A stretch of DNA of 64,000 nucleotides from Peptococcus niger (GCF_900101835.1 NZ_FNAF01000002.1:62001-126000); one strand, 5' to 3'. Counted from the first letter of the stretch, positions 45,348 to 57,069 are shown. Numbers and translations: made by a program. The notes: generated by a model not told the origin, from the letters alone.

Positions 45348-45719
45348 ATGCCAACAATAAACCAGCTGGTGAACAAAGGACGGTATTCTAGCAAGAAGAA
45401 ATCCGGCGCTCCGGCATTACAAAACAACCCGCAAAAACGCGGTTTATGCACAAGAGTGTACACCACGACCCCGAAAAAACCGAACTCCGCTCTTCGTAAA
45501 GTTGCGCGTGTTCGTTTGACCAACGGGACAGAAGTTACCGTTTATATCCCCGGGATTGGGCATAACTTACAAGAACACTCCGTGGTTCTCGTACGCGGTG
45601 GACGTGTGCGTGACCTCCCCGGTGTTCGTTATCACCTGGTTCGTGGGACTCTGGACGCTGCAGGGGTTAACGACCGTATGCAGGCCCGTTCCAAATACGG
45701 CACCAAGCGCCCTAAATAA
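45348..45719 (+). CDS. rpsL: Ribosomal protein S12 with Arg at position 88
   Basis: Decoding-centre protein of the 30S subunit. The 123-residue protein has [13 protein letters not shown] with the usual Lys43-Lys44, but the second streptomycin-contact loop reads [13 protein letters not shown]: position 88 is Arg (CGT) where most bacteria have Lys. In other species Lys88Arg gives streptomycin resistance. Start follows AAGGAGGTGGCAGT. Confidence 0.97.
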   Translation: MPTINQLVNKGRYSSKKKSGAPALQNNPQKRGLCTRVYTTTPKKPNSALRKVARVRLTNGTEVTVYIPGIGHNLQEHSVVLVRGGRVRDLPGVRYHLVRGTLDAAGVNDRMQARSKYGTKRPK

Positions 45720-45735
45720 GAAACGTATCATTTGA

Positions 45736-46218
<483 letters not shown>

Positions 46219-46239
46219 CAATATAAAGGAGGCAGCTAA

Positions 46240-48315
46240 GTGGGAAGAGATTTTTCGCTTCAAAACACACGTAATATCGGTATCATGGCCCACATCGATG
46301 CCGGTAAAACCACAACTTCCGAGCGTATCCTGTATTATACCGGTAAATCCCACAAAATCGGCGAAGTACATGATGGCGCAGCCACAATGGACTGGATGGA
46401 GCAGGAACAGGAACGTGGTATCACCATTACTTCCGCTGCAACCACCACAACCTGGCACGGAACCAGAATTAACATCATAGACACGCCAGGGCACGTTGAT
46501 TTCACAGTAGAAGTTGAACGGTCCCTCCGTGTGCTGGACAGCGCTGTAGCGGTATTCTGTGCCGTCGCCGGTGTGCAGCCCCAATCTGAAACTGTTTGGC
46601 GTCAAGCCGTTCGCTACGGTGTACCGCGTATTGCCTTTGTCAATAAAATGGACCGCACCGGCGCCAACTTCTTAAATGTTGTCGAACAGCTGAAAGAACG
46701 CTTGGGCGCAAACGCCATTCCGGTGCAATTGCCCATTGGCGCTGAAGATCATTTTGATGGTCTGATTGACCTGATCGAAATGAAGGCCTATAAGTTCCTC
46801 GACAGCAAAGACCTGATCAACTATGAAGAAATGGATATTCCGGCAGATTTGGCGGATCAAGTTGAAGAACTCCATGCCGCCATGCTGGACAGCATCGCTG
46901 AAACCGATGAAGACTTCATGGAAAAATACCTTGAAGGCGAAGACATCACCGTTAAAGACATCAAAAAAGCTCTGCGTAAAGCAACCATTGCCAACGAAGC
47001 CGTTCCGGTCTTCTGCGGGTCCGCTTTTAAAAACAAGGGCGTACAATTTTTGCTGAACGGTGTTGTTGATTTCGCTCCGGCCCCGACAGACATTCCTTCT
47101 ATTGACGGTATTCTGCCGGACGGGACCCAAGAATCTCGCCATGCCAGCGATGAAGAACCCTTCTCCGCCCTGGCCTTTAAGGTTATGACCGACCCTTATG
47201 TCGGTAAGCTGTCCTTCTTCCGTGTTTATTCCGGGACCTTGAAAAGCGGCAGCTATGTCTACAACTCCACTAAAGGCAAACGTGAACGCATCGGCCGTAT
47301 CTTGCTCATGCATTCCAACAGCCGTACGGAAATTGACGAAGTTTACGCCGGGGATATTGCTGCAGCCGTTGGCTTAAAAGACACCGGCACCGGTGATACC
47401 CTTTGCGATGAAAAAGAAGAAATCATCCTCGAAAGCATGGAATTCCCGGATCCGGTTATCTCCATTGCTATTGAACCTGCTTCTAAAGGGGACCAGGATA
47501 AGATGGGCCTTGCTTTGGCCAAGTTGGCAGAAGAAGACCCGACCTTCAAAACCTATACCGATGAAGAAACCGGCCAGACCATCATCAGCGGCATGGGCGA
47601 ACTCCACTTGGACATCATCGTTGACCGTCTGAAACGCGAATTCCACGTTGATGCCAATGTTGGTAAACCGATGGTTTCCTATAAAGAGACCATTCGCAAG
47701 AAAGTGGAAGCTGAAGGTAAATTTGTTCGTCAGTCCGGTGGTCGCGGTCAATACGGCCATGCTGTCATCGAACTTGAACCCCTGGAACCCGGCTCCGGCT
47801 TCCAGTTTGAAAGCAAGATTGTCGGTGGTGCCGTACCGAAAGAATACATCGGGCCAATTGAAAACGGCATCAAAGAAGCTATGGAAAACGGCGTTTTAGC
47901 CGGCTACGACATGGTTGACATGAAGGCAACCCTCATTGACGGCTCCTACCACGACGTCGACTCTTCCGAAATGGCCTTTAAAGTGGCGGGCTCCATGGCC
48001 TTTAAAAACGCTGCTGAAAAAGCCGATCCGGTCATTCTTGAACCGGTGATGAAAATTGAAATCACCGTTCCGGATGAATACATGGGCGATGTTATGGGCG
48101 ACTTAAACGGTCGTCGTGGCCGCATTGAAGGCATGGAAGCCCAAGGGAACACCCAAATCATTCACGGTTTTGTTCCCCTGTCTGAGATGTTCGGTTATGC
48201 AACGGACTTGCGTTCCAGAACCCAAGGCCGCGGACTTTACAGCATGCAAAGTGACCACTTTGAAGAAGTCCCCAAATCCATTAGTGAAGAAATCATTGCT
48301 AAACGCAAAGGTTAA
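46240..48315 (+). CDS. fusA: Elongation factor G
   Basis: GTPase that drives translocation. The 691-residue protein has [28 protein letters not shown] and [10 protein letters not shown] in the GTPase domain, and the family's later domains including [13 protein letters not shown]. The start is GTG at 46240 after AAAGGAGGCAGCTAA. Codon use is ordinary, in contrast to the adjacent tuf. Confidence 0.97.
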   Translation: MGRDFSLQNTRNIGIMAHIDAGKTTTSERILYYTGKSHKIGEVHDGAATMDWMEQEQERGITITSAATTTTWHGTRINIIDTPGHVDFTVEVERSLRVLDSAVAVFCAVAGVQPQSETVWRQAVRYGVPRIAFVNKMDRTGANFLNVVEQLKERLGANAIPVQLPIGAEDHFDGLIDLIEMKAYKFLDSKDLINYEEMDIPADLADQVEELHAAMLDSIAETDEDFMEKYLEGEDITVKDIKKALRKATIANEAVPVFCGSAFKNKGVQFLLNGVVDFAPAPTDIPSIDGILPDGTQESRHASDEEPFSALAFKVMTDPYVGKLSFFRVYSGTLKSGSYVYNSTKGKRERIGRILLMHSNSRTEIDEVYAGDIAAAVGLKDTGTGDTLCDEKEEIILESMEFPDPVISIAIEPASKGDQDKMGLALAKLAEEDPTFKTYTDEETGQTIISGMGELHLDIIVDRLKREFHVDANVGKPMVSYKETIRKKVEAEGKFVRQSGGRGQYGHAVIELEPLEPGSGFQFESKIVGGAVPKEYIGPIENGIKEAMENGVLAGYDMVDMKATLIDGSYHDVDSSEMAFKVAGSMAFKNAAEKADPVILEPVMKIEITVPDEYMGDVMGDLNGRRGRIEGMEAQGNTQIIHGFVPLSEMFGYATDLRSRTQGRGLYSMQSDHFEEVPKSISEEIIAKRKG

Positions 48316-48341
48316 GATTCTAAAAATAGGAGGCTATTACA

Positions 48342-49532
48342 ATGGCAAAAGAAAAATTTGAACGCACAAAACCGCACGTAAACATCGGCACCATCGGTCA
48401 CGTTGACCATGGTAAAACGACCACCACCGCCGCCATCACCGCCGTATTGGCCCAAGAAGGCAAGGCAAAAGACACCAAATTTGACGAAATCGACAAAGCC
48501 CCGGAAGAACGTGAACGCGGTATTACCATCAATACCTCCCACGTAGAATACGAAACCGACGCGCGCCACTACGCCCACGTCGACTGCCCGGGCCACGCCG
48601 ACTACGTTAAAAACATGATTACCGGCGCAGCCCAAATGGACGGCGCCATCCTCGTCGTCTCCGCAGCAGACGGTCCCATGCCCCAAACCCGCGAGCACAT
48701 CCTCTTAGCCCGCCAAGTAGGCGTTCCCTACATCGTCGTATTCATGAACAAATGCGACCTCGTAGACGACGAAGAACTCCTTGAACTCGTCGAAATGGAA
48801 ATTCGCGAACTCTTAAGCGAATACGACTTCCCCGGCGACGACATCCCCGTCGTTCGCGGCAGCGCCTACCAAGCCCTGCAAGACCCCACCGGTCAATGGG
48901 CAGAAGGCATCAAAGAACTCATGCAAGCCGTTGACGACTACATCCCCACCCCGGAACGCGACGTAGACAAACCCTTCCTCATGCCCGTCGAAGACGTCTT
49001 CTCCATCACCGGACGCGGCACCGTCGCCACCGGTCGCGTCGAACGCGGACAGCTTAAAATCGGCGACGAACTCGAAATCGTCGGCATCACCGAACAGACC
49101 AAGAAAACCGTCTGCACCGGCGTAGAAATGTTCCGCAAACAACTCGACTACGCAGAAGCCGGCGACAACATCGGCGCCCTCCTGCGCGGCATCGACAAAG
49201 ACCAAATCGAACGTGGTCAAGTTCTCGCCAAACCCGGCACCATCACCCCCCACACCAAATTCGAAAGCGAAGTTTACGTCCTGACCAAAGAAGAAGGCGG
49301 CCGACACAAACCCTTCTTTGACGGCTATCGTCCGCAATTTTACTTCCGGACCACCGACGTAACCGGCGTCATCGAATTGCCCGAAGGCACCGAAATGGTC
49401 ATGCCTGGGGACAACGTCAAAATGACCGTCGAACTCATCAGCCCCATCGCCATGGAAGAAGGCCTGCGTTTCGCTATCCGCGAAGGTGGCCACACCGTCG
49501 GCGCCGGCGTTGTTGCTAAAATCGACAAATAA
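48342..49532 (+). CDS. tuf: Elongation factor Tu, copy 2
   Basis: Same protein as copy 1 except Val208, and nearly the same DNA; identity begins at the start codon, while the sequences just upstream and downstream differ. The first 278 bases are identical to copy 1. This is the normal str-operon position, 26 bases after fusA. Like copy 1 it uses C-ending codons (CTC, GTC, ATC, CCC) much more than fusA does. Start follows AGGAGGCTATTACA. Confidence 0.98.
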   Translation: MAKEKFERTKPHVNIGTIGHVDHGKTTTTAAITAVLAQEGKAKDTKFDEIDKAPEERERGITINTSHVEYETDARHYAHVDCPGHADYVKNMITGAAQMDGAILVVSAADGPMPQTREHILLARQVGVPYIVVFMNKCDLVDDEELLELVEMEIRELLSEYDFPGDDIPVVRGSAYQALQDPTGQWAEGIKELMQAVDDYIPTPERDVDKPFLMPVEDVFSITGRGTVATGRVERGQLKIGDELEIVGITEQTKKTVCTGVEMFRKQLDYAEAGDNIGALLRGIDKDQIERGQVLAKPGTITPHTKFESEVYVLTKEEGGRHKPFFDGYRPQFYFRTTDVTGVIELPEGTEMVMPGDNVKMTVELISPIAMEEGLRFAIREGGHTVGAGVVAKIDK

Positions 49533-49552
49533 GTTGTGTTTCAATAAATATG

Positions 49553-49582
49553 AAAAGCCGCTCTCTTTGGAGCGGCTTTTTT
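49553..49582 (+). terminator. Terminator of the str operon
   Basis: AAAAGCCGCTC/GAGCGGCTTTT stem with a six-base loop and six T. Confidence 0.93.
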
Positions 49583-49722
49583 GTGCGTCAGGGGCTGGGA
49601 ACGCCGGCCTTGACGCCACCACTTTAAAGAACAAGGCTTGGGGCGGGGCGGTGAGCCGGTTTATCCGGGCTTTGAGGGCCCATCACTTTTATGGGCAGGC
49701 TATCTCCCAACCGGGTAGGCTA

Positions 49723-49752
49723 TTGACAAATAAAATTAAGTCAAGCTATAGT
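49723..49752 (+). promoter_or_regulatory. Promoter of the cupin gene
   Basis: TTGACA (49723-49728), 18-base spacer, TATAGT (49747-49752). The 140 bases before it, after the tuf terminator, show nothing I recognise. Confidence 0.83.
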
Positions 49753-49816
49753 AGTCTTAGAGGACCCGCACGGGTCATCTGTCAAATCATAAGCACCTGG
49801 ACAAGGAGGAGCAAGA

Positions 49817-50170
49817 ATGATTATTCAAGATAAAGACATGCACCGGGAAATGCGCAGCCAGTGCTTTGGCGGGGATGGTGAGGTAGAGTTTAAATTTCTC
49901 GTGCCGCCGGAAAAGTTAAAGGGTGAGGCAAAAATGTTTAACCTTTTGACCTTTGCGCCCGGCTCTTCACTGGGGCTGCATGAACACACGGATAATTTTG
50001 AGCTTTACTATATTTTGGAAGGCACCGCTACCGTTGATGACAACGGCACCACCGTTGATGTGGGCCCCGGCGACATGATCTACACCGCTGACGGCGCCAA
50101 GCATTCTATTACCGCTAAGTCACCGATGAAGATGATTGCCACGGTGATTTACGAAAATAAAGCAAAATAA
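49817..50170 (+). CDS. Single-domain cupin protein
   Basis: A 117-residue beta-barrel protein. The metal site is mostly visible: HEHTDNFELYYILEG (two His and a Glu) in motif 1 and VGPGDMIYTADGAKHSI (the fourth His) in motif 2. Small cupins of this kind bind metals or small sugars or act as sensors; the substrate cannot be told. ATG at 49817 follows AAGGAGGAGCAAG. It stands alone between the str and S10 operons with its own promoter and hairpin. Confidence 0.86.
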   Translation: MIIQDKDMHREMRSQCFGGDGEVEFKFLVPPEKLKGEAKMFNLLTFAPGSSLGLHEHTDNFELYYILEGTATVDDNGTTVDVGPGDMIYTADGAKHSITAKSPMKMIATVIYENKAK

Positions 50171-50180
50171 CTTATGTGCT

Positions 50181-50213
50181 CCGGACCGATGAAAGTCGGC
50201 CCGGGGTATTTTT
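50181..50213 (+). terminator. Terminator after the cupin gene
   Basis: CCGGACCGA-TGAAAG-TCGGCCCGG (one mismatch) followed by GGTATTTTTT. Confidence 0.75.
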
Positions 50214-50440
50214 TCGCTTCTTGTCTTGCCGATGAGGGCTTCGGGCAAAGGGCCGGCAAAGCGGTTGAGGGTTGCCTGGTTTGTTTCACCGCAGATATCT
50301 GTAGAAAGGGATCAAGGCGGGTGGGCAAGTATTTTTTACAGGAAGTCCAGAGAGGCGGCCGCTAGCATTTTAAAATAGGTAGAACCTTTGGAGAATCTAT
50401 TAAAATGTCGGCCGGACCGGGAAAAAATATAAAAAAGTGC
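50214..50440. other. Non-coding stretch before the S10 operon
   Basis: Apart from the end of the cupin terminator and the S10 promoter to the right, I see no gene, RNA or repeat in these 227 bases. A 63-codon reading from 50174 has no ribosome site and starts inside the terminator. Confidence 0.5.
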
Positions 50441-50469
50441 TTGCAAGGAAGTTTTAAGTGTGTTAAACT
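50441..50469 (+). promoter_or_regulatory. Promoter of the S10-spc-alpha operon
   Basis: TTGCAA (50441-50446), 17-base spacer, TAAACT (50464-50469), followed by a leader of about 110 bases before rpsJ. No clear L4-type leader structure was recognised. Confidence 0.78.
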
Positions 50470-50588
50470 ACTAGGGTGTCTCATTGTGAAGAAGCGGAAG
50501 GTTGCTGGGTTTATAGACACGCCAGAGTCCGTGACCTAGGTTTTTCCGTGGAGCATGTCCGCTAATCGGGCGTTTAAGGAGGATAATA

Positions 50589-50897
50589 ATGGCAAGAAAC
50601 AAAATCAGAATTCGGTTAAAGGCTTTTGATCACAAGTTGCTGGATCAAAGCGCAACCAAGATTGTCGAAACGGCGAAGAAAACCGGCGCTACGGTGGCCG
50701 GCCCCATTCCCCTGCCGACTGAAAAAAGCGTTTTCACGGTTCTGCGTTCACCGCATGTCAACAAGGACAGCCGCGAACAGTTTGAACGCCGCACCCACAA
50801 ACGTTTGGTTGACATTACCGAACACACCAATAAGACGGTTGAAGCGCTGATGCGCCTTGACTTGCCCAGTGGTGTCGAAATTGAAATCAAACTGTAA
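50589..50897 (+). CDS. rpsJ: Ribosomal protein S10
   Basis: 30S head protein, also a NusB partner in antitermination. The 102-residue protein has [17 protein letters not shown] and [18 protein letters not shown], both typical. Start follows AAGGAGGATAAT. First gene of the S10 cluster. Confidence 0.97.
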   Translation: MARNKIRIRLKAFDHKLLDQSATKIVETAKKTGATVAGPIPLPTEKSVFTVLRSPHVNKDSREQFERRTHKRLVDITEHTNKTVEALMRLDLPSGVEIEIKL

Positions 50898-50923
50898 ATT
50901 AAACTAAGGAGGTGGCAGTACAC

Positions 50924-51550
50924 ATGAAAGCGATTTTAGGTAAAAAGATCGGGATGACCCAGATCTTTACGCCCGAAGGGGCGCTCATTCCGGTGACCGC
51001 TATTGAAGCAGGTCCCTGCTATGTAACCCAAGTTAAAACTCATGATACCGACGGCTACGAAGCTGTGCAAGTCGGCTTTGGCGCTGTGAAACCGGTCCGT
51101 GTCAACAAACCCATGCAGGGGCATTTTGATAAAGCCGGCGTGGCTGCAGCGCGCTACTTGCGCGAATTTCGTGTGGATGATGCATCCGAATTCACAACCG
51201 GCCAAACCATCGCTGCCGATGTGTTTGAAGCGGGCGATAAGATTGATGTAACCGGGACAAGCAAGGGGAAAGGCTTTGCCGGCACCATCAAACGTTACGG
51301 TGCACAACGCGGGCCCATGTCCCACGGTTCCAAACACAAACGTAAAGCAGGTTCCCTCGGCGCTGCCGGTCCAAGCCATGTCTTTAAAGGACACCATGCC
51401 CCGGGCCGCAAGGGCGGTGCTAAAACGACCGTTCAAAATTTGGAAGTCGTTAAGGTTGACTTGGAAAACAACTTGATCTTGGTCAAAGGTGCTGTACCGG
51501 GGGCTAAGAAAAGCTTGGTCGTCTTAAAAACCAGCGTCAAGTCGAAATAG
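50924..51550 (+). CDS. rplC: Ribosomal protein L3
   Basis: Early-assembly 50S protein near the peptidyl transferase centre. I chose the ATG at 50924 ([15 protein letters not shown]), the family N-terminus; the GTG at 50912 lies within the ribosome site AAGGAGGTG. 208 residues, with the loop [16 protein letters not shown] that normally carries a methylated Gln or nearby contact. Confidence 0.95.
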   Translation: MKAILGKKIGMTQIFTPEGALIPVTAIEAGPCYVTQVKTHDTDGYEAVQVGFGAVKPVRVNKPMQGHFDKAGVAAARYLREFRVDDASEFTTGQTIAADVFEAGDKIDVTGTSKGKGFAGTIKRYGAQRGPMSHGSKHKRKAGSLGAAGPSHVFKGHHAPGRKGGAKTTVQNLEVVKVDLENNLILVKGAVPGAKKSLVVLKTSVKSK

Positions 51551-51566
51551 GAAGGGAGGATAACCA

Positions 51567-52190
51567 ATGCCAAAAGTTAATTTGTACAATATGGAAGGCG
51601 CAAGCTTAGGTGAGCTTGAACTTTCCGAAAAGGTCTTCGGCGCCGAAGCAAATGAGGCTGTCGTGCACGAAGTGGTTGTTGCTTACCTCGCCGGCTTGCG
51701 CCGTGGGACCAGCAGCACGAAAAGTCGCGGTGAAGTGCGTGGCGGCGGTCGCAAACCGTGGCGCCAGAAAGGCACAGGCCGTGCACGCGTGGGTACGATT
51801 CGTTCTCCGCTATGGCGCGGTGGGGCCATTATTTTTGGGCCGAAACCGAGAAACTATGAAAAAGGTTTAAATAAGAAAAAAGTGCTGGTCGCTTTACGCA
51901 GTGCCTTGTCCGCCAAGGTGGCGGAAGATGCCCTTCTGGTGGTTGATGAATTGACCTTCCAGGCACCGAAAACCAAGGACATGTTAAAGGTGCTGGATGC
52001 CTTGAAATCCACCGGTAAGTTCCTCTTGGTGCTCAACGAAACGGATGATGTGGTCGCTAAAAGCGCCCGCAACATTCCCGGCTCTGCGATTACAACGGTT
52101 AATGGGTTAACCACGTATGATGTTTTGCACGCCGATAAATTGATCATCACGAAAGAAGCGCTTGCAAAAGTCGAGGAGGTGCTGGCGTAA
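51567..52190 (+). CDS. rplD: Ribosomal protein L4
   Basis: 50S exit-tunnel protein. The 207-residue protein has the tunnel loop region [20 protein letters not shown], site of macrolide-resistance changes in other species and unaltered here. Start follows GGAGGATAACC. The stop overlaps the rplW start (TAATG). Confidence 0.97.
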   Translation: MPKVNLYNMEGASLGELELSEKVFGAEANEAVVHEVVVAYLAGLRRGTSSTKSRGEVRGGGRKPWRQKGTGRARVGTIRSPLWRGGAIIFGPKPRNYEKGLNKKKVLVALRSALSAKVAEDALLVVDELTFQAPKTKDMLKVLDALKSTGKFLLVLNETDDVVAKSARNIPGSAITTVNGLTTYDVLHADKLIITKEALAKVEEVLA

Positions 52191-52477
52191 TGAAACTGGC
52201 ACGAGATATTATCATCAAACCGATCATAACGGAAAAATCCGTTGACTTGATGCAGGAAAACAAGTACTGCTTCAAGGTTGCATCGGATGCCAATAAAATC
52301 GAAATCCAAAAAGCGATCGAAGAGATTTTTAAAGTGCATGTTGTCCGTGTGAACACCATGAATGTCAAGGGTAAAAAGAAACGGGTTGGTCGGTCTGTAG
52401 GGATGACCTCCGGTTATCAAAAAGCCATTGTTACCCTGGCAGAAGGCGACAGCATCGAAATCTTCGAAGGCATGTAA
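52190..52477 (+). CDS. rplW: Ribosomal protein L23
   Basis: Lines the tunnel exit and docks trigger factor and SRP. The 95-residue protein begins [17 protein letters not shown] and has [20 protein letters not shown]. Translationally coupled to rplD by a TAATG overlap with an internal GGAGG ribosome site. Confidence 0.96.
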   Translation: MKLARDIIIKPIITEKSVDLMQENKYCFKVASDANKIEIQKAIEEIFKVHVVRVNTMNVKGKKKRVGRSVGMTSGYQKAIVTLAEGDSIEIFEGM

Positions 52478-52495
52478 TTGAACGGAGGGTATTAA

Positions 52496-53329
52496 ATGGC
52501 ACTGAAATCATTTAAACCGACTTCTGCCGGTGTACGTCATATGACGGTCTCTTCGTTTTCGGAAGTGACCACCGACAAGCCGGAGAAATCGCTTCTTGAG
52601 CCGCTGAATAAAAAAGCCGGCCGCAACAGCCGCGGCGTCATTACGGTACGTCATCACGGCGGCGGTCATAAAAGAAAATACCGCATCATTGATTTTAAAC
52701 GCAACAAAGACGGCGTTCCGGCACGTGTGGCAACGATCGAATACGATCCGAACCGCAGCGCCCGCATCGCTCTTTTACACTATGTAGATGGCGAAAAACG
52801 CTACATTATCGCACCGAACGGCTTAAAAGTGGGTGACTTCGTTCACTCCGGCAGCGATGCCGACATTAAAACCGGCAACTGCCTGCCCTTAGCCAACATC
52901 CCCAACGGGACCTTTATCCACAACATTGAGCTGCAACCCGGTAAAGGCGGACAACTGTGCCGCAGCGCCGGCGTCAGCGCTCAGTTGATGGCTAAAGAAG
53001 GCAAGTACGGTACCGTTCGCCTGCCGAGTGGCGAAATGCGCCGCATTTTACTCACCTGCCGGGCTACCATTGGTGAAGTCGGCAACAGTGAACACGCCAA
53101 TATCTCCATCGGTAAAGCCGGCCGTTCTCGCTGGATGAACAAACGCCCGCATGTTCGCGGTTCCGTTATGAACCCGAACGATCACCCCCATGGTGGTGGT
53201 GAAGGTCGTGCACCTGTCGGCCGTAAATCACCTGTATCTCCTTGGGGTAAGGTGGCTCACGGTGGCAAGACCCGTAATCCGAAGAAACTGAGCAACCAGT
53301 TCATCGTCAGATCCAGAAAAGGCAAATAA
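52496..53329 (+). CDS. rplB: Ribosomal protein L2
   Basis: Conserved 50S protein at the subunit interface. The 277-residue protein has [20 protein letters not shown] and the catalytic-region [13 protein letters not shown]. Start follows CGGAGGGTATTAA. Confidence 0.97.
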   Translation: MALKSFKPTSAGVRHMTVSSFSEVTTDKPEKSLLEPLNKKAGRNSRGVITVRHHGGGHKRKYRIIDFKRNKDGVPARVATIEYDPNRSARIALLHYVDGEKRYIIAPNGLKVGDFVHSGSDADIKTGNCLPLANIPNGTFIHNIELQPGKGGQLCRSAGVSAQLMAKEGKYGTVRLPSGEMRRILLTCRATIGEVGNSEHANISIGKAGRSRWMNKRPHVRGSVMNPNDHPHGGGEGRAPVGRKSPVSPWGKVAHGGKTRNPKKLSNQFIVRSRKGK

Positions 53330-53353
53330 GCCGGCGAGGAAGGAGTGAATGTA

Positions 53354-53635
53354 ATGAGCAGATCGTTAAAGAAGGGACCCTTTGTAGACGAAAAGCTTTA
53401 CAACCGTGTCGTTCAAATGAACGATGCCAATGAAAAATCGGTTATTAAGACCTGGAGTCGCGCATCGACGATTTTCCCTGAATTCGTCGGTCACACCTTT
53501 GCCGTGCACGATGGCAGAAAACACATTCCCGTGTACGTCACCGAGGACATGGTCGGTCATAAGCTGGGCGAATTCGCCCCGACCCGGACATTCCGCGGCC
53601 ACGGCGGCAGCGAAAAATCCAGTGGGTTAAAATAG
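53354..53635 (+). CDS. rpsS: Ribosomal protein S19
   Basis: 30S head protein. The ATG at 53354 ([15 protein letters not shown]) gives the family N-terminus and follows AAGGAGTG; the earlier ATG at 53345 falls inside that site's spacer. 93 residues. Confidence 0.96.
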   Translation: MSRSLKKGPFVDEKLYNRVVQMNDANEKSVIKTWSRASTIFPEFVGHTFAVHDGRKHIPVYVTEDMVGHKLGEFAPTRTFRGHGGSEKSSGLK

Positions 53636-53650
53636 GAAGGAGGAGTCTAA

Positions 53651-53983
53651 GTGGAAGCAAAAGCCAGTGCAAAATTTGTGCGTATTTCACCGCTGAAAGC
53701 CCGTCAGGTTGTTGACCTGATCCGTGGCAAAAGCGTTGAAGAAGCCATGATCACTTTGAAATTTACCGCTCACAAGGCCTCTCCTATTGTCGAAAAGGTG
53801 CTGAAGAGCGCCGTCGCCAATGCTGAACATAATTATGATATGAGCACGGATTCCTTGTACATTTCCTGTGCCACCGTTGACCAGGGCCCGTCCATCAAGC
53901 GCTTTAAACCGCGCGCCATGGGCCGTGCCGACGGAATTACAAAAAAGACCAGTCATATCACGATTACGGTCGCTGAGAGATAG
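53651..53983 (+). CDS. rplV: Ribosomal protein L22
   Basis: 50S protein of the exit tunnel. 110 residues from a GTG start after AAGGAGGAGTCTAA. Visible features are [19 protein letters not shown] and the tunnel hairpin around [16 protein letters not shown], where macrolide-resistance changes occur elsewhere; none obvious here. Confidence 0.96.
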   Translation: MEAKASAKFVRISPLKARQVVDLIRGKSVEEAMITLKFTAHKASPIVEKVLKSAVANAEHNYDMSTDSLYISCATVDQGPSIKRFKPRAMGRADGITKKTSHITITVAER

Positions 53984-53993
53984 GAGGAAAACA

Positions 53994-54662
53994 GTGGGTC
54001 AAAAAGTCAATCCGATTGGCATGCGCGTCGGCATCATCCGTGACTGGGATGCCAGATGGTATGCTGATGATAAAAATTATGTGGATCTTTTACATGAAGA
54101 CTTTCAAATTCGCGAATTCGTCAAGAAAAAACTTTTCGAAAGTGGCGTTTCCTCCATTATTATTGAAAGAACCGGCACGACAAAAGTTAAAGTGACGATC
54201 CATACCGCAAAACCGGGCATTGTTATCGGTAAAAACGGTTCCGCCATTGAAGTCCTTCGTGCTCAACTTGAAAAAATGACCGGCAAGAGCGTATCCATCA
54301 GCGTTATGGAAGTCAAACGTCCTGAAGCCGATGCCCAACTCATTGCTGAAAGTATTGCAGAAGCCCTGGTGCGTCGTGTGGCTTTCCGCCGCGCAATCAA
54401 ACAAGCCCTGCAACGTGCCGGCAAAGCCGGTGTTAAAGGCGTTAAAGTTGCCGTTAGCGGCCGTTTAGGCGGGGCAGACATTGCCCGCACCGAATGGGCG
54501 ACTGAAGGCAAAGTGCCGCTGCACACCCTGCGTGCCGATATTGATTACGGCTTTTATGAAGCCGATACCACCTATGGTAAAATCGGCGTTAAAGTTTGGA
54601 CCTATAAAGGTGAAATTCTCGCAGATGCGCCCGGCAATCAACGTAAAGAAGGAGGCCGGTAA
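53994..54662 (+). CDS. rpsC: Ribosomal protein S3
   Basis: 30S mRNA-entry protein with a KH domain. The GTG at 53994 ([14 protein letters not shown]) is the true start, following TAGGAGG; a longer in-frame reading lies inside rplV. 222 residues, with the KH GxxG-type loop [14 protein letters not shown] and the [11 protein letters not shown] helicase-active arginines. Confidence 0.96.
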   Translation: MGQKVNPIGMRVGIIRDWDARWYADDKNYVDLLHEDFQIREFVKKKLFESGVSSIIIERTGTTKVKVTIHTAKPGIVIGKNGSAIEVLRAQLEKMTGKSVSISVMEVKRPEADAQLIAESIAEALVRRVAFRRAIKQALQRAGKAGVKGVKVAVSGRLGGADIARTEWATEGKVPLHTLRADIDYGFYEADTTYGKIGVKVWTYKGEILADAPGNQRKEGGR

Positions 54663-54664
54663 GC

Positions 54665-55099
54665 ATGTTAATGCCTAAAAGAACCAAATGGCGCCGCCCC
54701 CATCGCAGAAGCTTGAAGGGCAAAGCCCATCGCGGAACCAAGGTCACCTATGGTGAGTTCGGTCTGCAGGCCACCAGTGGCCATTGGGTAACCAGTCGCC
54801 AAATTGAAGCCGCCCGTATTGCAATGACACGTTACATTAAGCGTGGCGGTCAAGTCTGGATTAAAATTTTCCCGGACCAACCGGTTACGGCAAAGCCTGC
54901 CGAAGTCCGCATGGGTTCCGGTAAAGGGGCTCCCGACTACTGGGTGGCCATTGTTAAGCCGGGCCGTGTGATGTTTGAAATCGGCGGCGTACCGGAACAT
55001 ATTGCGCGTGAAGCATTGCGCTTGGCTGCCCACAAGTTGCCCCTGACTTGCAAAATCGTCAAACGTGAGGAAATGGAGGGCGATCAGAGTGAAGGCTGA
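54665..55099 (+). CDS. rplP: Ribosomal protein L16
   Basis: 50S protein at the A site. The 144-residue protein starts [14 protein letters not shown], the family N-terminus, and includes [18 protein letters not shown]. Start follows GGAGGCCGGTAAGC and the 3' end overlaps rpmC by 11 bases. Confidence 0.96.
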   Translation: MLMPKRTKWRRPHRRSLKGKAHRGTKVTYGEFGLQATSGHWVTSRQIEAARIAMTRYIKRGGQVWIKIFPDQPVTAKPAEVRMGSGKGAPDYWVAIVKPGRVMFEIGGVPEHIAREALRLAAHKLPLTCKIVKREEMEGDQSEG

Positions 55100-55292
55100 A
55101 GCTTTAAGAGATCTCTCAATGGATGAGTTAAATAAAAAAGTTCTGGACCTCAAAGAAGAGCTTTTCAACCTGCGTTTCCAAATGGCAACCGGTCAGCTTG
55201 AAAATCCCATGCAGCTTAAACAGGTCCGTAAAGATATCGCCCGCGCAAAAACCGTGATTCGCGAACGCGAAATCGCCGGCGATCTTGACTGA
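55089..55292 (+). CDS. rpmC: Ribosomal protein L29
   Basis: 67-residue two-helix 50S protein ([24 protein letters not shown]). The GTG at 55089 follows GGAGGG inside the end of rplP; the earlier in-frame ATG at 55065 precedes that site and would add a non-family extension. Confidence 0.94.
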   Translation: MKAEALRDLSMDELNKKVLDLKEELFNLRFQMATGQLENPMQLKQVRKDIARAKTVIREREIAGDLD

Positions 55293-55305
55293 TAGGAGGT
55301 AAATA

Positions 55306-55569
55306 ATGGCAGAACGCAATTTAAGAAAAGTCCGCTACGGTACTGTTGCCAGTGACAAGATGGACAAGACCATCGTTGTCGCCGTGGACAGCCATTCTCC
55401 CCATCCTCTGTACGGCAAAATCGCTAAACACACGAAAAAGTACAAAGTGCACGATGAAAACAACGAAGCCAAGCTTGGCGATCGGGTTAAAATTATGGAA
55501 ACACGCCCCCTTTCCAAAACCAAAAGATGGCGTCTGGATTCCATCATCGAACGCGCTGACATTGTGTAG
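55306..55569 (+). CDS. rpsQ: Ribosomal protein S17
   Basis: 87-residue 30S OB-fold protein with [18 protein letters not shown] and [18 protein letters not shown], both standard. Start follows AGGAGGTAAATA. Confidence 0.96.
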   Translation: MAERNLRKVRYGTVASDKMDKTIVVAVDSHSPHPLYGKIAKHTKKYKVHDENNEAKLGDRVKIMETRPLSKTKRWRLDSIIERADIV

Positions 55570-55593
55570 GCGTCAGTTTAGGAGGAAGGCAGA

Positions 55594-55959
55594 ATGATTC
55601 AACAGGAAACAAGACTCAAGGTTGGCGATAACACCGGCGCTAAAGAACTCCTGTGCATTCGCGTGCTTGGTGGGACGAAGCGTCGTTACGCATCCGTTGG
55701 GGATGTCATCGTTTGCTCTGTTAAAGAAGCAACACCCGGTGGCGTGGTCAAGAAAGGCGAAGTGGTTAAAGCTGTCGTCGTTCGCACCAAGCGTGCTGTT
55801 AAGCGTGCAGATGGTTCTTATATTCGCTTTAGCGAAAATGCTGCAGTGATTATCAAGGACGATAAAGGCCCCCGCGGTACCCGTATTTTCGGGCCTGTTG
55901 CCAGAGAGCTGCGTAAAGACTTTATGAAAATCGTCTCTTTGGCACCCGAAGTGCTTTAA
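55594..55959 (+). CDS. rplN: Ribosomal protein L14
   Basis: 121-residue 50S interface protein beginning [19 protein letters not shown], with [13 protein letters not shown] near the C-terminus. Start follows AGGAGGAAGGCAGA. Confidence 0.97.
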   Translation: MIQQETRLKVGDNTGAKELLCIRVLGGTKRRYASVGDVIVCSVKEATPGGVVKKGEVVKAVVVRTKRAVKRADGSYIRFSENAAVIIKDDKGPRGTRIFGPVARELRKDFMKIVSLAPEVL

Positions 55960-55974
55960 GCGGAGGTGAATACA

Positions 55975-56292
55975 GTGGGAAAAATGAGATTGAGAAAGGG
56001 CGATGAAGTCATCGTCATTTCCGGTAAAGATAAAGGTAAAACCGGTAAGATTATTAAAGTGCTGCCGGCAAAGGAACGCGTCATCGTTGAAGGCGTTGCC
56101 GTTGCAAAACGACACACCAAACCGAATCAGGCGAATCCGCAAGGTGGCATTGTTGATAAAGAAATGCCCATTCATGTATCAAATGTGATGGCCTATGATG
56201 CCAAAAATAAAAAAGGCTCCCGCATTGGTTACCGTTTTGATGAAGACGGTAAAAAAGTGCGCGTGCTGGTCAGCACCGGTCAAGAATTTTAA
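55975..56292 (+). CDS. rplX: Ribosomal protein L24
   Basis: 50S assembly initiator with a KOW motif ([18 protein letters not shown]). The GTG at 55975 follows CGGAGGTGA at eight bases; the GTG at 55966 lies in the ribosome site itself. 105 residues. Confidence 0.95.
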   Translation: MGKMRLRKGDEVIVISGKDKGKTGKIIKVLPAKERVIVEGVAVAKRHTKPNQANPQGGIVDKEMPIHVSNVMAYDAKNKKGSRIGYRFDEDGKKVRVLVSTGQEF

Positions 56293-56306
56293 GAAAGGAG
56301 GACATC

Positions 56307-56846
56307 ATGGCAAGACTTAAAGATAAGTATATGAACGAGATTGCTCCGGCCTTGGTTAAAGAGTTCGGATATGAAAACATCATGGCCATTCCTAAATTGG
56401 ACAAAGTGGTCATCAACATCGGGCTGGGTGAAGCCATTGCCAACCCTAAAGCCTTAGATGCAGCGGTTGAAGACATTACCGCTATCGCCGGGCAAAAACC
56501 CGTTGTCACACGTGCAAAAAAATCCATCGCAGCTTTTAAACTGCGTGAGGATATGCCGATCGGGGTTAAAGTAACTCTGCGTGGCGACCGCATGTATGAA
56601 TTTATTGATCGTCTTTTCAACATCGCTTTACCGCGTGTTCGTGACTTCCGTGGCGTATCTCCTAAGAGTTTCGACGGCCGTGGCAATTATTCACTAGGCC
56701 TGCGTGAACAGCTGATCTTCCCGGAAATCGATTTCGATAAGGTGGACAAAGTTCGCGGTATGCAAATCGCCTTTACCACCACAGCTAAAACGGATGAAGA
56801 AGGCAAGGCGCTTTTACGGGCGCTTGGCATGCCGTTTGCAGGTTAA
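56307..56846 (+). CDS. rplE: Ribosomal protein L5
   Basis: 179-residue 5S rRNA-binding protein with [18 protein letters not shown] and [23 protein letters not shown]. Start follows AAAGGAGGACATC. Confidence 0.97.
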   Translation: MARLKDKYMNEIAPALVKEFGYENIMAIPKLDKVVINIGLGEAIANPKALDAAVEDITAIAGQKPVVTRAKKSIAAFKLREDMPIGVKVTLRGDRMYEFIDRLFNIALPRVRDFRGVSPKSFDGRGNYSLGLREQLIFPEIDFDKVDKVRGMQIAFTTTAKTDEEGKALLRALGMPFAG

Positions 56847-56860
56847 TTGGGAGGTATAAA

Positions 56861-57040
56861 ATGGCAAAGACGTCTCAAAAAGTACGCAAAGCGCCCAAAT
56901 ATAAAGTTCGTGAACACAATCGTTGCAAAGTTTGTGGCCGCCCTCACGGCTATATGCGCAAATTCGGCTTATGCCGGGTCTGCTTCCGTGAACTGGCCAG
57001 CAAAGGCGAACTGCCGGGTGTTACGAAATCCAGCTGGTAA
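56861..57040 (+). CDS. rpsZ: Ribosomal protein S14, zinc-binding type Z
   Basis: 59-residue 30S protein read directly from the sequence: [20 protein letters not shown], then a zinc ribbon with Cys22, Cys25, Cys38 and Cys41, ending PGVTKSSW. This is the short zinc form usual in Gram-positives. The ATG at 56861 follows GGGAGGTATAAA. A longer reading in another frame (56847-57065) is a shadow. Confidence 0.96.
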   Translation: MAKTSQKVRKAPKYKVREHNRCKVCGRPHGYMRKFGLCRVCFRELASKGELPGVTKSSW

Positions 57041-57069
57041 GCCCTACCCTGGAAGGAGGTCATAAATAA

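Noticed and set aside
50174-50365. 63-codon open frame after the cupin gene
   Set aside because: It starts within the terminator hairpin, lacks a ribosome site and has no family features.
56847-57065. 72-codon frame overlapping the S14 gene
   Set aside because: It is a frame shadow; the S14 zinc protein in the other frame has a clear start, all four cysteines and the expected position.
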